From Chondrus crispus (Eukaryota; Rhodophyta; Florideophyceae; Gigartinales; Gigartinaceae), in assembly GCF_000350225.1 (NCBI RefSeq), contig NW_005179382.1, positions 1-64,000 of the forward strand: a stretch of 64,000 bases of DNA, read 5' to 3'. The stretch's first letter is position 1. Every line of letters starts with the position of its first letter. The notes below the pieces were generated by a model. That model saw only the letters and a list, made by a program, of their open reading frames with translations, was not told where the DNA came from and made no database searches. Positions 42,830-53,039 of the stretch are shown here, piece by piece. The position numbers and the translations under genes are program-made.

Positions 42830-43425
42830 CTACACAACCACGAAAGGTTCCCTTTCACAAGTCACGAGGACTTGTGAGAGGGAACAAATTCGTGGTACAT
42901 ACCCCCAGTATTCCGTGTCGATGATTTTGCCCGGGTTCAAAATAGTATCTAGATCCAGTGCACGCCTGACGGTCTTCACCATCGCCACCGCGTTTTCGCT
43001 GAGTTCTGGGACGAGACACTGCTTCTTTCTAATCCCGGCACCGTGCTCTTCAGTCCTTGGCTCGTCCGTGGTAATCGCTCGATTGACCATGAGATTGTTT
43101 CACCGAGGCGCTTCATGATTCTCCTTCGGGTTGAGGGGATTAAAGGCAATGACGGTATGAAAGCTGCCATGACCCACGTGTCCCACGATTGGACTAGAGA
43201 GGAAGAAGTCGTCCAACTGCTCTGTTGTGGCCATGATGCAATCGGCCATTTGGAAATGTGGACCGCTACACATCCGTGGTAATCAGCTCCTTACCCTCAT
43301 AGTACAACTGAGCGGCCCAGGCAGCGTGCTTCGTCGAACCCCAGAGCTCAGCACCCTCCTCCTCCGCATTTGCGAAGTCAGATCCTTCCTCCTGTCCTTG
43401 GAATTGATCTATTATCAAAATGAAA
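42830..43425 (-). pseudogene. D-lactate dehydrogenase (FAD type) C-terminal relic
   Basis: Minus-strand translation follows the C-terminal half of DLD/glycolate-oxidase flavoproteins: HAAWAAQLYYEGKELITTDV, MATTEQLDDFFLSSPIVGHVGHG, then EEHGAGIRKK and LDLDTILNPGKIID. These correspond to the metal/substrate region (GHVGDGNFH), the TGEHGxG motif and the usual NPGK ending. Key changes are GHG for GDG and EEHGAG for GEHGVG. A TGA at 43100-43102 and small indels near 43270-43285 break the frame. The FAD-binding N-terminal half is missing beyond ~43425, where mobile-element-like sequence begins. The enzyme normally works in mitochondria. Confidence 0.75.
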
Positions 43426-43718
43426 GACCACACAAAAACCCATGAAGTTTACGCAATGCTAATGCAATTGCCGGTTCGCAACGGACCGAGGACTACGAAC
43501 AACTTATTCTACTATATTCTAGACAAATGGATCAGGTCTGACAAAAAGTGCGACTTGAGAAGACGCTTTGTGGATGCCTTGTTCGCTCGAGAAATGTCCT
43601 CAAGGCTGGGAACACAGAAAGTCGTGTTATGGACGTGTCGTTTATTGGAGATGGGAGCATTAGGTTTGAGGTGTCCGGCAAGAACGTGGTCCATTGAAGG
43701 ACTGCGTAATGTACCATT

Positions 43719-44672
43719 CTACTTCTTGGTATGACGACGAGGGCGTTTGAATGATGTCGTCGCCAGAGGTGCATTTCCTTTGTTATTTCGTTTGCGTTTA
43801 TTACGCTCTCGGACCGACGGCTGGACGTCCTGGAGATTATCGCCTCCATCCTCAAAAAACCCTTGACCAAGATCACCGTTTTCACGACACCCAAGGATCA
43901 ACCCCGGAAGTCGGTTGTGGACACGTCTTGCGTTTTTACCCTTTGTGTTCGCGGTAGGGTGATGTACTTTAAGATGTGAATCTTCGTCGAAATGTCTATC
44001 ACGGGATGTTCCTCGACGTGCCTTAACACATTCACCATCATGGACCCGACTTCTTGAAGCATCTTCATGATGAATGTCATCACTATCAGTTCCTTGCTCG
44101 AATTCTGTACTCCGTTGAACTCGGTCACCATGAGAGTCACCTGGCACTGGTTCAGTCCTTAAGATGTGACGGTGGTCGTCGTCGCACTGCTGCGGACTCA
44201 TGTTTCCTTGCTCCCTCTCACCGCCACACGAATCTGATGGCATTTTTTATTTCTTCTTCCCGTAGATTTTGTCACGACGCAGAACCTCTTAGATTATTGC
44301 ATCGGCGGCCCACTGATTATGGGCAAGCTTCAGGTCTGGAATGCGCTTCTCGAGATTGTTTCGGAGCGTCGCCAAAGTCCCGGCGTGCTCATACTTTAGA
44401 TCCTTGTAAGAAAACTTCCCCTTGGGTAACTCCATGCCAAACTTTCCGCTCCCATACAACACAAGACGAACCCGTTTGAAAGCACCACGGATCGTCGAAT
44501 CTGATAAAAGCTGGAAATCGTCACCGCTTTTCTCCATGTAAGAGAGGTATGCGTTGTTGAACACCTCACGTATGGGTCGCTGCGACCCGATTGTTCCATT
44601 TTTCCCCACGCGACGCGCTTCTCTCCTGGACGGTTCCATGAGACATCCGTCTTCCTCTTTGGGTCCCTCCAT
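43719..44672 (-). CDS. Transposon accessory protein(s), hypothetical
   Basis: Two in-register minus-strand frames: 44289-44672 (127 codons, MEGPKEEDGCLMEP to ADAII and a stop) and 43719-44243 (174 codons, ending in a basic KRPRRHTKK tail). Two TAA codons lie between them. The first is mixed helical, with VFNNAYLSYMEKSG and FSYKDLKYEHAGTL; the second is His/Asp/Arg-rich and low in complexity. The pair is divergent from the transposase by ~300 bp, the arrangement expected of a second transposon-encoded DNA-binding protein. No domain recognised. Confidence 0.4.
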
Positions 44673-44983
44673 TCTACTAAGAAAAAACAGCAGAATCGAA
44701 GTTATGAATTTACTTCACATGAATGATGACAGGAATGAAGGCAAGAAATCTGGATAAGCTGCTGTGGAGAAAGCATTTATGAAGTGTTTCGTTTCACTCG
44801 AAACGAAAGAAAAGCGCCCTCAATGGCATTTCCCGCTTTGATGAGGGATCAAAATTTGTTTCGTTTGGTTCTCATTATTCAGAATTCTCTACCCCAAATT
44901 ATAGCCAATGCGTCTTCCCAAGTCCACAGTAGCTGTCATTTCGCCACCCTCCTTCCCCCTAACACGTAAGCCTTGTCTCTATT

Positions 44984-47800
44984 ATGAATGAAAACGATTT
45001 TACCGGCCACTCGCCGAGAAGGTATCTCAAACGTAGACGGGAACAAGTGCTTGGCATCATTCGGACGCGCGGCGAATTGTATGTACGTTCCCGAAAAAGG
45101 AGATTGAAAGAGTGGAAACATGAGAAAGCTTCAATAGACGAATCTTCCTCACAGTCGAGTTTTGCACCACACTTTTCCGTGAATGAGAGCAGCACAGGAG
45201 AGATTGACGAATGGACTGAAGAGGTATGCGTGGAAGAGCATTCGCCAAGTGTCGAAGACTCGTCTGAGTGGATGATCAGTGAAGTGCCCGAAAGACAAAT
45301 TGACAGGTACGATGAACTGCCGCTGTCTGAGATGGAGACGTCATCCCATGACTCAGAAAGCACCCGAACCGAACGTTTAGCTGATACAAATTGGAATTTA
45401 AAGGAGTCTGAATCCAAGGGAATTTTGGAACTTCTTCATGTTCTGGAATTGGGCCAAGCTTCTACCCGATGTATACGAAGTGCTTTGCAGACGTCAATTG
45501 TAAGGTCACGGTTCTCATATGACGTGCTTATGAGACATATCAATAGAAGAGCGGATGTGCCTAAGCACCACGTCCCAATGTGTCCACGCGGACATTTCGC
45601 TGCGACTGGGTCTCAGTCTCGTAGAAATACATGTCCAAATGCCGATTGCAGACAGAGGATCGGATCGGCACGATTCTGGACGAGCAACGTCTCTGACCAA
45701 CTAAAAGCTCTCTGCCGCGAGGAATATTCTTTCCTTCAGTTTCAGAAAGGATGTCATGAAGCCCATTTAGCAATGAGTTTAGAACCGGTCGACATTTTTT
45801 CTGACTACTACGACGGCGCCATGTTTCGCCGAATGTTTCGTAAGCGCTTAGGCACGTGGGATCCAGACGGTGAACTCTATGTTTCCATGGTCATGTCCAC
45901 AGATGGTTTCGAACTTTATGGTACAAGTAAAGGAAAAAGAACCTGTTGGCCTATCATCTTCAAGCTTCTGAATCTGGACTTCTCACATCGCGGCCAGGCT
46001 GCAAATGCTCTCGTCACCAGTTTTATTCCTGGTTCACATAATCCTGAGTTTTTCGAGAGCTTTTTAGTCTCAATTGTGGACGACCTCGTGAACTTGGAAA
46101 AAGGAATGGATGTGAAGTGTTGGGACGGCAGAACCCGGAAGCTCTTCGCATTCGTCCTTTTTATCACTGCGGACTTCCCCGCCGCAAGCAAGCTTTTCGG
46201 TTTTATGGGACACAGAGCAAAACTTTTCTGCCGGAATTGCCACAAAAAAGCCGTCTTTGTATGCGGCTCTCTGTACGCTGTCCCTGTCGGATCGGAGAGG
46301 TGCAGGAAAGAAGCTGTTGGAGGGAATGGCATATGGAAAGATCAGTGTTGGATAGAATTAGAATGCCCAGAACGGAGAACCTCTTCTGAAACGGCGTCCG
46401 TCTGGCGACAGAAAGACACGGTTCCGCGAGCTACGGGGATCAAGAAAAGACCCCTGATCGCGCGCCTTTCGTTGGATTTCGTTTTTTCCTTACCGTATGA
46501 TCCTATGCATCTCTGTTTGTTGGGTTGGGTTCGGCACTTGGTGTTCCTGGTTATTGGCTCCCATAAGCGCCATCAAGATTTGCACACGTCCTACATCTTG
46601 ACCACAAGTGAGATTGCTCTCGTTAATGTTGCACTGTCTCGCAACCACAGAGGAATTCCGCAATTTTGGGGCCGTCCACCAACAAGCTTGGGAAATCTTA
46701 ACCATTTTCGAGCTGAAGATTTCAAAAACTTTGGACTTTACTTCGCCTCCATTGTGTGGCATTCAGCGGCGTTGGACAGAAGACAGCAGACATTGTGGCA
46801 TCTAACTTCCAAGATGCTGACAATCGTTCAAGATGCGTCGCCGCGGAGAACGGATTCGATTCAGCTTCGCAAAATTGTACAGAAACTGCATGCACTCTTC
46901 ACAACTGTGTTCCATGAAAGCAAGCGGCATTCATTTTGTTTCACCCCCACCACTCATGCCATACTACACCTCTAGGAAATTTTGAGAGAATGCGCTCCAT
47001 TGCGAAATGTCTCGCAGTTCTTCATGGAGCGCTTTGTTGGGGAGATGGGGGGAAGAGCAATGTCACGTAAGCATCCAGAGACGAACTTGTTCCACAAAAG
47101 CCATACCCTTCTGTGCCTGAAGTTGCTGTCTGGTGGAATCCATCAGGGTCGAACTCCGAACGGACCAGTCTCCTCTTTCTTCGAGACGCGAGCCAGTCAT
47201 GCGGGTGTGGAGACAAAAAGTGCTGGTCGTCGCGACCAGGCCTTGGCGTTCTTCCGGGCAAACATGGAGGAGTTTTATGCGCACTGCAGGCTAGGTGGAC
47301 TAAGGCTTCACAGTAAAGTGAAACTTTTACGGGAAGACGGCGAGTTCACGATTGAAACAGCTACGGAGTTTCGTCGCCGGGAGAGAGACGGAACCGCAAG
47401 ACAAAAATTTTGCGTCGTTGGGTTGTTTCAATCGGAGAATGAAAGCACTGATTCGAGCGCACATTGTGAAAGCCCGGTACAGGCCTTTTTCGGATACGTT
47501 GACGAGATTTGGGAAGTTGCAGTATTCGTAGATGAGTCAAACATAACTGAAACTTTTTTCCTCGTGCGCGTCGATTGGGAATATGATATCATAAGGGGTG
47601 AGAAGATGGAACTGCTATATAAGAATGGGCACTCGAGACGCGGGAAACTGCGAACTTTGGAAACATGCGCTTGCATCGACAGGCTGTTTGGTTTTATGGA
47701 TATTGGTGACCGCACGTACTTTGGTGATCGCAAATCAAGCTACTACTTTCGAGACATACCAAAGCAAGATTTGATGGGAATCAGGAGAATCGTTAAGTAG
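44984..47800 (+). pseudogene. Tnp2-type (CACTA/EnSpm-like) transposase, one in-frame TAG
   Basis: From MNENDFTGHS the frame runs 663 codons to a TAG at 46973-46975, then continues in the same frame to 47800, a total of ~938 residues. The order matches Tnp2/Transposase_21 proteins: a zinc-ribbon-like CPRGHF ... CPNADC (~200-222), VDIFSDYYDG, VMSTDGFELYG (candidate catalytic Asp), NLDFSHRG, FITADFPAASKLFGF, FCRNCHKKA, and LPYDPMHLCLLGWVRHL. The conserved C-terminal region spans the stop: THAILHL before it and ECAPLRNVSQFFMERFVGE after it. The lost residue is probably Gln (CAG to TAG). It would cut and rejoin DNA at the element's terminal repeats. Confidence 0.8.
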
Positions 47801-48388
47801 AAAAGGGGTCATTTCCAGTTTCAGTTGTGGTTGTGGTATCGCGCGTGAATTTCGTTGACTCAGGTGATAAGATTGGACGTTGCTCTAAACTCCTTGTAGT
47901 GATCTTCTCAACCCATAACTCTCTTACTGACACCTGTGGTATTGGTCCGTTTGTCTTTTCCGGTCGCATCTGTTGATTTCCACAGTTTTACATGGTACAA
48001 TACTCACTTTACCGGAACGGCAGTCGCTCCGGTCCGCTCACTCTGGCACTGCAGATACTTGCAAATATGTGCCTCCCTTCTAATCGCTGGCATAACTGAG
48101 ACGTTTTCTGGTACGTAATCAATCAGATATTTCGGGACGCTAGAGCTCCTGACAAATATTGCTCTATTTGACACAGAATACATCTCTATGCACTGCTGCT
48201 CTTGTCATGTCTGATGTACTTTCCTTTTGGGGTTTTCGTATAACTACTTGTGCGTTACTCATTTCTCTGATTTGAACATGGTTGCATTGCAAGAAACATT
48301 CACTAACTATCGTGTCATTTCAATGGCTTTTCTTATACATTGACCTCGCAGACAACTATTGAACAGGAATAATATATGGTACGAAAAA
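47801..48388. other. AT-rich 3' region of the transposase, no gene seen
   Basis: No frame of interest was found on either strand. Confidence 0.4.
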
Positions 48389-48883
48389 TTACTGAGCGCA
48401 GGGAGGCCGCGTCCGCGTTACGCATGGGGCGTGGAAGGTCCGTGCTGCTGCCGAAGGGAAGCGCGGCGGGATGTGCCGCGCTTGAGTGATGACGAGTGGC
48501 GATTTTGTTTGAGCCGGGAAGAGAGTCCAGCACGGCACTGTGGCGCACGGCGGCATGCGCAGGGCTTGCGCGGTTGCGAGTCGTGCGTTGGCTTGGGCCG
48601 TGAGCAGGTCACGCACGGCCGTGCGGAGCGTGGCAGGGGAGACGTCGGTACTGCTGCGCTCCCATTCGCACGCATGTGGGACGGAGAAGGCGCGATGTGC
48701 TTTCGCGCGAAGAACGTTCTTGGAGGGGGCGTCGCGCGACGTGTTCGCAGCCAAAATCGGATGCGCGCCAACCTTCAGGAAGGAAGGCATGGGCGCTGCC
48801 TCTATGAACCGGCGCTTGTAACCTAGCCCGCCCGGCCGCCCCAGTTTCTTCGTCCCCGCCGAAGAAGAAGTGCGCGCGCCCAC
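48389..48883 (-). other. GC-rich open segment, possible captured host fragment
   Basis: A 164-codon minus-strand frame (GARTSSSAGTKKLGRPGG ... TAVRDLLTAQANARLATAQAL ... PPCAQ). Its composition is unlike the surrounding transposon and like the host genes. The alanine-rich helix is plausible protein, but no family is recognised and a chance frame in GC-rich DNA is possible. Confidence 0.3.
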
Positions 48884-49089
48884 AAGGAAATCTCAGGGAA
48901 TCGAGAAAGTACAACAGTGACAGGAAACATGAGAATGTAAACACATTTGTAAACCAATAGTGCCAATGAAAGATGAGCTAACAAGAGCCAATCGGATCAA
49001 TCTATCTATCTTGTGCAACGGGCGTTCTCCTAATGACACTTGTCAAATTTGGGTATGTTTCAATGCACCATCGCAAATGCACCACTTGT

Positions 49090-49338
49090 CATAACACCAT
49101 TGGGGCAGACTCCGCGTACACAAGCGTCCATGATGTATCCAGAATGCATCTGTTCTGAGCCAATGAACATCCAAAATGTACCTGAAAAGATCCAACTAAG
49201 ATCTAAAATAGATCTAAAGGGCATCCAAACAACATCCAAAAGTTATCTTTAAACAGTGTCTCTTTGAGGCATCTATTGAGCATTTCCAGGGCCATGCATC
49301 CAACAAACATCTTTCAGATGTCCATATACCTTACTGGG
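49090..49338 (-). repeat. Right TIR and subterminal repeats
   Basis: Read on the minus strand from 49338: CCCAGTAAGGTAT, then degenerate GGATGT/AGATGY units (GAAAGATGTTT, GTTGGATGC, TTTTGGATGTTG, CTGGATAC). It mirrors 38390-38620. Confidence 0.65.
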
Positions 49339-50230
49339 GTCGAGGCGGGAGAAAAGCTCGCCCGCACGCACGCGCTTCGGTCTTCGCATCGCGCGCGGAG
49401 GAAAAGAGAGAGATCGCAAAGGAGCCGTGTGGTCAGAGAAGTGGTCGCTTCGGGGACGTAGCGAAAGCTAAGGAGAGGGGTCTGTAGTATAACGACCGTC
49501 GCTCGCGCGGGGAGGTTATTAACCGTGCGGCCGTGCACGGTGCACACGTGGGCGGGTGTGCTCACGTGTAGGGAGCGCGCGCGTTGACCAACCGGCCGTG
49601 GCGTGGCGCACAAGTCCAGTAGCACACGTGTCGTCCGTGCGGTAGTCTACGCGTGTTACGTGTGCGCGTTAGCACACGTGTCGTCCGTGCGGTAGTCTGT
49701 AAGCAACACGCGTGTACAGTAATGCACACGTGTAGTAGCAGCGTCCGTGCGGTAGTAGTAATTATGGCGCTAGCTTTTTAATTGTGTACAGTACCCGGCA
49801 CGCACTAGGCGGCAGGTACTGTACTACTGTATACTGGGACAGGTGTCCGAGGCGTCCCTCCGAGGGGTTAAGACCTGACACCCGTCCCCACCAGTAAACT
49901 GGGGCAAGCTCGCCCCCGTCCCTTTTGCGCCTACGTACGTCCGTTTTCGGTTGTCTGTCGCGCGCGCTGGCTTCTAACCCGTTACCGGTCGCTCCCGTTC
50001 ACGCACCACGGGGCGACTGCGCGTAACCGGCCAGTGAGCCACTCCCTTTTCGCGAGCTCGTCCGATCGGTTCAATTAGCGCGTCGCGTCCGCGCCGCGTG
50101 CTCCCTCGCTAAAGCCTCCGCCTCTCACCCAACCCAGGGCGGAGAGGAGTTATCCCACAGGGCTTGAGCGGTGGTGCGATAAAATGTTCGAACGTAATCG
50201 AACCAGAACTATGACGAGAAACTTATAGGT
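49339..50230. repeat. LTR-like or subtelomere-like noncoding block with tandem repeats
   Basis: It contains three copies of GTCCGTGCGGTAGT (49633, 49683 and 49743), each preceded by AGCACACGTGT-like sequence or a variant of it, then GC-rich sequence with GTACTGTACTACTGTA words. It precedes a zinc-finger frame and the Copia relic, so it may be an LTR and leader, but I could not pair it with a second LTR. Confidence 0.4.
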
Positions 50231-50873
50231 AGATAATCGGGCTTATGATGACGACATTCTTATACCGACCGCCCTCGCAGAAGACCCAGAAGATCCCACC
50301 CTCGGCGCAGGGTCTCTACCCCGCACGCCTGAAGTAAATTGGGAAAGCGACGAGGAGAACTCCGTCTCCGTACTGGACCTCGTCGAAGAAGAAGCTACCC
50401 CGGCAGACCAACCAAGGCCGGAGGACAAGGTTTTTGGAGAGGAAGCGGAAATTGACGCACTAGGAGCGGGACAAAAATTACACTTGGACAACGCTGCCCG
50501 TATTTTTAATCAAATTAAGTCTCGTTCTGCAGTAGTGAAGGTATCATTATCTACCCTACCTGAGGGCGTCAATCGATTGCTGTACCGCGTGGCTACGATG
50601 CGCATCAAAAAAGAGAAGCCCCCTGCACCCTCGCTCACGTGTCGCGTGTGCCAGGTCACCGTTACTGGTACGCATCAGCTACGTCAGCACCAGGGTGGCA
50701 AGAGGCACCTTGCACGCGAAGCTCGCTATAAACGCGAGAGCGACGACCACTACTGCGCTACGTGCGAGAGGGTTTTTCCCTCCGCGCACGACTTGGCGTC
50801 CCACCTCATCGGCGCCCACCACCGCCGCCGAGTCTTATATTTACGCGAGCGTAAAGTAACGCGCAGTAATTAG
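50231..50873 (+). CDS. Two-finger C2H2 (U1-type) zinc-finger protein, 5' end unclear
   Basis: The frame is open from 50231 but has no ATG until 50598, so translation must start at a non-ATG codon or an upstream exon is spliced on. An acidic N-terminal part (LVEEEATPADQPRPEDK) precedes a helix (NAARIFNQIKSRSAV). Two fingers follow: CRVCQVTVTGTHQLRQHQGG with KRH (C-x2-C-x12-H-x5-H, the dsRNA/U1 type), and CATCERVFPSAHDLASHLIG with AHH. The basic end is RRRVLYLRERK. It is probably a mobile-element gene by position; partner and target unknown. Confidence 0.55.
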
Positions 50874-51354
50874 ATTTTTTAGTAACAAAAAAACATTTCG
50901 GTTCATTTTTCAAAACCCTCCTCGAAAATTGAAACAGAAGTTTACAAAACTTTTCCGAAAACCTTTTTTGCTGTTTTTTGAAAAGTTGAACTACAATTTG
51001 TGGCATCCTACTGCAATTGCTCCCCCCCCACGTGGTACACTGCACACTCCACGCACACTTCCCACACGTGTGAACTCTAACACGTGTGGAAATTGAACAT
51101 TTTTAGCACGTGTTCTTCACGCACAAAAAACAGATACGTGTCACACACTGCACTAGGTGTGAAAATTGCACACGTGTTTACTACTGTACTAGCTGTGAGC
51201 GTTGCGCACTTGTACGCGTATTCAACTGGAATTAGTGTGAGCCATAAAACAGTCAAAATTTCAGTATAATTGTAAGGTTGCAGAAAGCTTATTTTTTCTA
51301 AGGCTAAAGTAACTTACTAAATTTCTTCCTGGAGACTTTAACTCACCAATCACT
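50874..51354. other. AT-rich spacer, no gene seen
   Basis: Contains many ACACGTGT words between 51060 and 51180, similar to the repeats at 49621-49760. Confidence 0.4.
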
Positions 51355-52872
51355 ATGGATAACGGAATTGATGAGGCAGCTATAGAGACCATCACTAAGG
51401 AACTTAAAACGTATACACCACCATTTCCAGTTCACAATGATATTATATCAGTTATTACGCTACACATTACTCGCGCAACATCTGATAATATTTTGGACAC
51501 AGAACTAGTAGAAAGATTACGTGAAGACCTCCCTGTTGAAACTCTATACTCCTTCGAATTACTGAAGGGCACCACGTTCGTTTTCAGAATCATCCGTGAC
51601 TTCTTATGTGCAGAAGGTGTAGAGTATATCAGAAATCCCGCAACTGACTGCATCTCATGGGTATTAGTAAAAATGTTATACTCAAACTCGGACGACATCG
51701 ATTTTGCTTACGAAGGGCTTGTTCAACACAAGAAAAGTAGCCGAGCATGTATGCCTACTAACAAGGAAAAATTGAACGTCAAGCCGGCCCACCAGTACAA
51801 GGTTATCCCCCTGTGAGACGTGACTCCGAAGCAAGAGCCGCTCACAAAATGGCATTGCGATTCAAGAATCAGGATAAATTCACCGGAAAACTGGGTGAGG
51901 ACCTCACGGAACACAACAATAACTACATTGATGCCGCCCAGGACTACAACCTTGACCAAACCAACAAACTTGCCTTTTTCCACAACATATTCGATGGAGA
52001 AGCTAAGCGATTCTATCGAGAGAAGGTGAGGGACAGGTGTGGAAATTTTGTTCAGGCATGCCAAGTTACGCAAGACGAGTACAACAGAAGCTGAACACCG
52101 CAGAAGCTTTGGAAGAGTTACGTGAGATCATCACAGGTTTTCTCCTCAAGGACCACGAACTCACCGTTCCGAGGAAGACAAGGTGGAATACCTTTACAAG
52201 GCTGTCGTTGGTGCCCCGTGGGCCAAGTCAGCCCTTGCGAACTCGCAGTCCACATCTAATCCTTGGGACTTCCAACATCTGTATACGGCACTCGACGCCG
52301 CCTGGCTTCAAGACCAGGAAGAGCAAGAAGGCAGAAAGGAAGATCTGAACATCGGTCAATCTTCCCTACATAAAGAGACAAAATCTTCATCCAAATATAC
52401 TCCTGATCTTTACTACGAAGGTCAGAAATATTACGGACGACCGAAGAAACCAGGATCACGCTCATCTGCCCCATTCAGGCCCCCTCAAGACAGCACAAAA
52501 GCCGGTCAAAATGGGTTAGACCGATATGGCAACCCCAGGCTATGCAACAATTGTCAGGATCCCAATCATTTCATCAGGGACTGCCCCAAACCTCGCAATG
52601 TGATGCGAAATATCTCATCGCAAGTCAGGAGATATCCGGAGAGAAGCGATCAAATCCTCTTCGAACTCTGTCAACAAGTGGAAGATTCGTTGTTCTCTAC
52701 AGACGAAGAAGACCTTTCTGCTACCCTTACAAGGGACAAGTTCAAGCAGGAGGACTCTACCTCATCTGAGGATGAGACGCATGAACATCCCGATAAAGGA
52801 GGACAGTTATTCCACGTTAATGGTTCTGAGAATCGGGGCATTGCATCAGTCCTTGATCCAGAGAATTTTTGA
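51355..52872 (+). pseudogene. gag: Copia gag
   Basis: Three overlapping frames (51355-51816, 51813-52094, 52183-52872) together give a capsid-like protein. The second contains FTGKLGEDLTEHNNNYIDAA and FFHNIFDGEAKRFY, the usual gag block. The third carries a CCHC knuckle CNNCQDPNHFIRDC (C-x2-C-x4-H-x4-C) that would bind RNA in virus-like particles. At least two frameshifts are required, so no full-length Gag can be made. Confidence 0.75.
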
Positions 52873-53039
52873 GGAGAGGCAGTCTACCTTACCATCGTAA
52901 TTTGAAGTCGAAAGAAAATAAATCATGCTACGAGACTGTCCTGAAGAAAAAACGGTCCTGGTACAAAATCTCGCGTAGGTCAAGGACAGCCCATGACATA
53001 TGAAGAAACCGGCGTCTCAGAAAATCCTCCAGCGATGCA

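Larger units (their letters stand above)
38390..49338 (+). mobile_element. ~11 kb CACTA/Tnp2-type transposon with host-gene fragments
   Basis: The left end reads CCCAGTAAAGTAT and the right end, reverse-complemented from 49338, reads CCCAGTAAGGTAT: 12 of 13 bases match. Both ends continue into ~230 bp of degenerate GGATGT/AGATGY repeats pointing inward, typical of the subterminal transposase-binding repeats of CACTA-like elements. Inside lie a Tnp2-type transposase, a minus-strand accessory gene and pieces of NB-ARC, NT-C2, QueA and D-lactate dehydrogenase genes. I found no convincing target-site duplication, so one end may have been rearranged, and the assembly gap falls inside. Confidence 0.6.

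Noticed and set aside
43420..43734. 104-codon plus-strand frame starting at the D-lactate dehydrogenase breakpoint
   Set aside because: Plausible composition but no motif. It overlaps the end of the opposite-strand accessory gene, and I could not decide it was real.
49339..50230. 5' LTR of the Copia element
   Set aside because: Position and repeats are suggestive, but no matching 3' LTR, clear TG...CA ends or primer-binding site could be shown.
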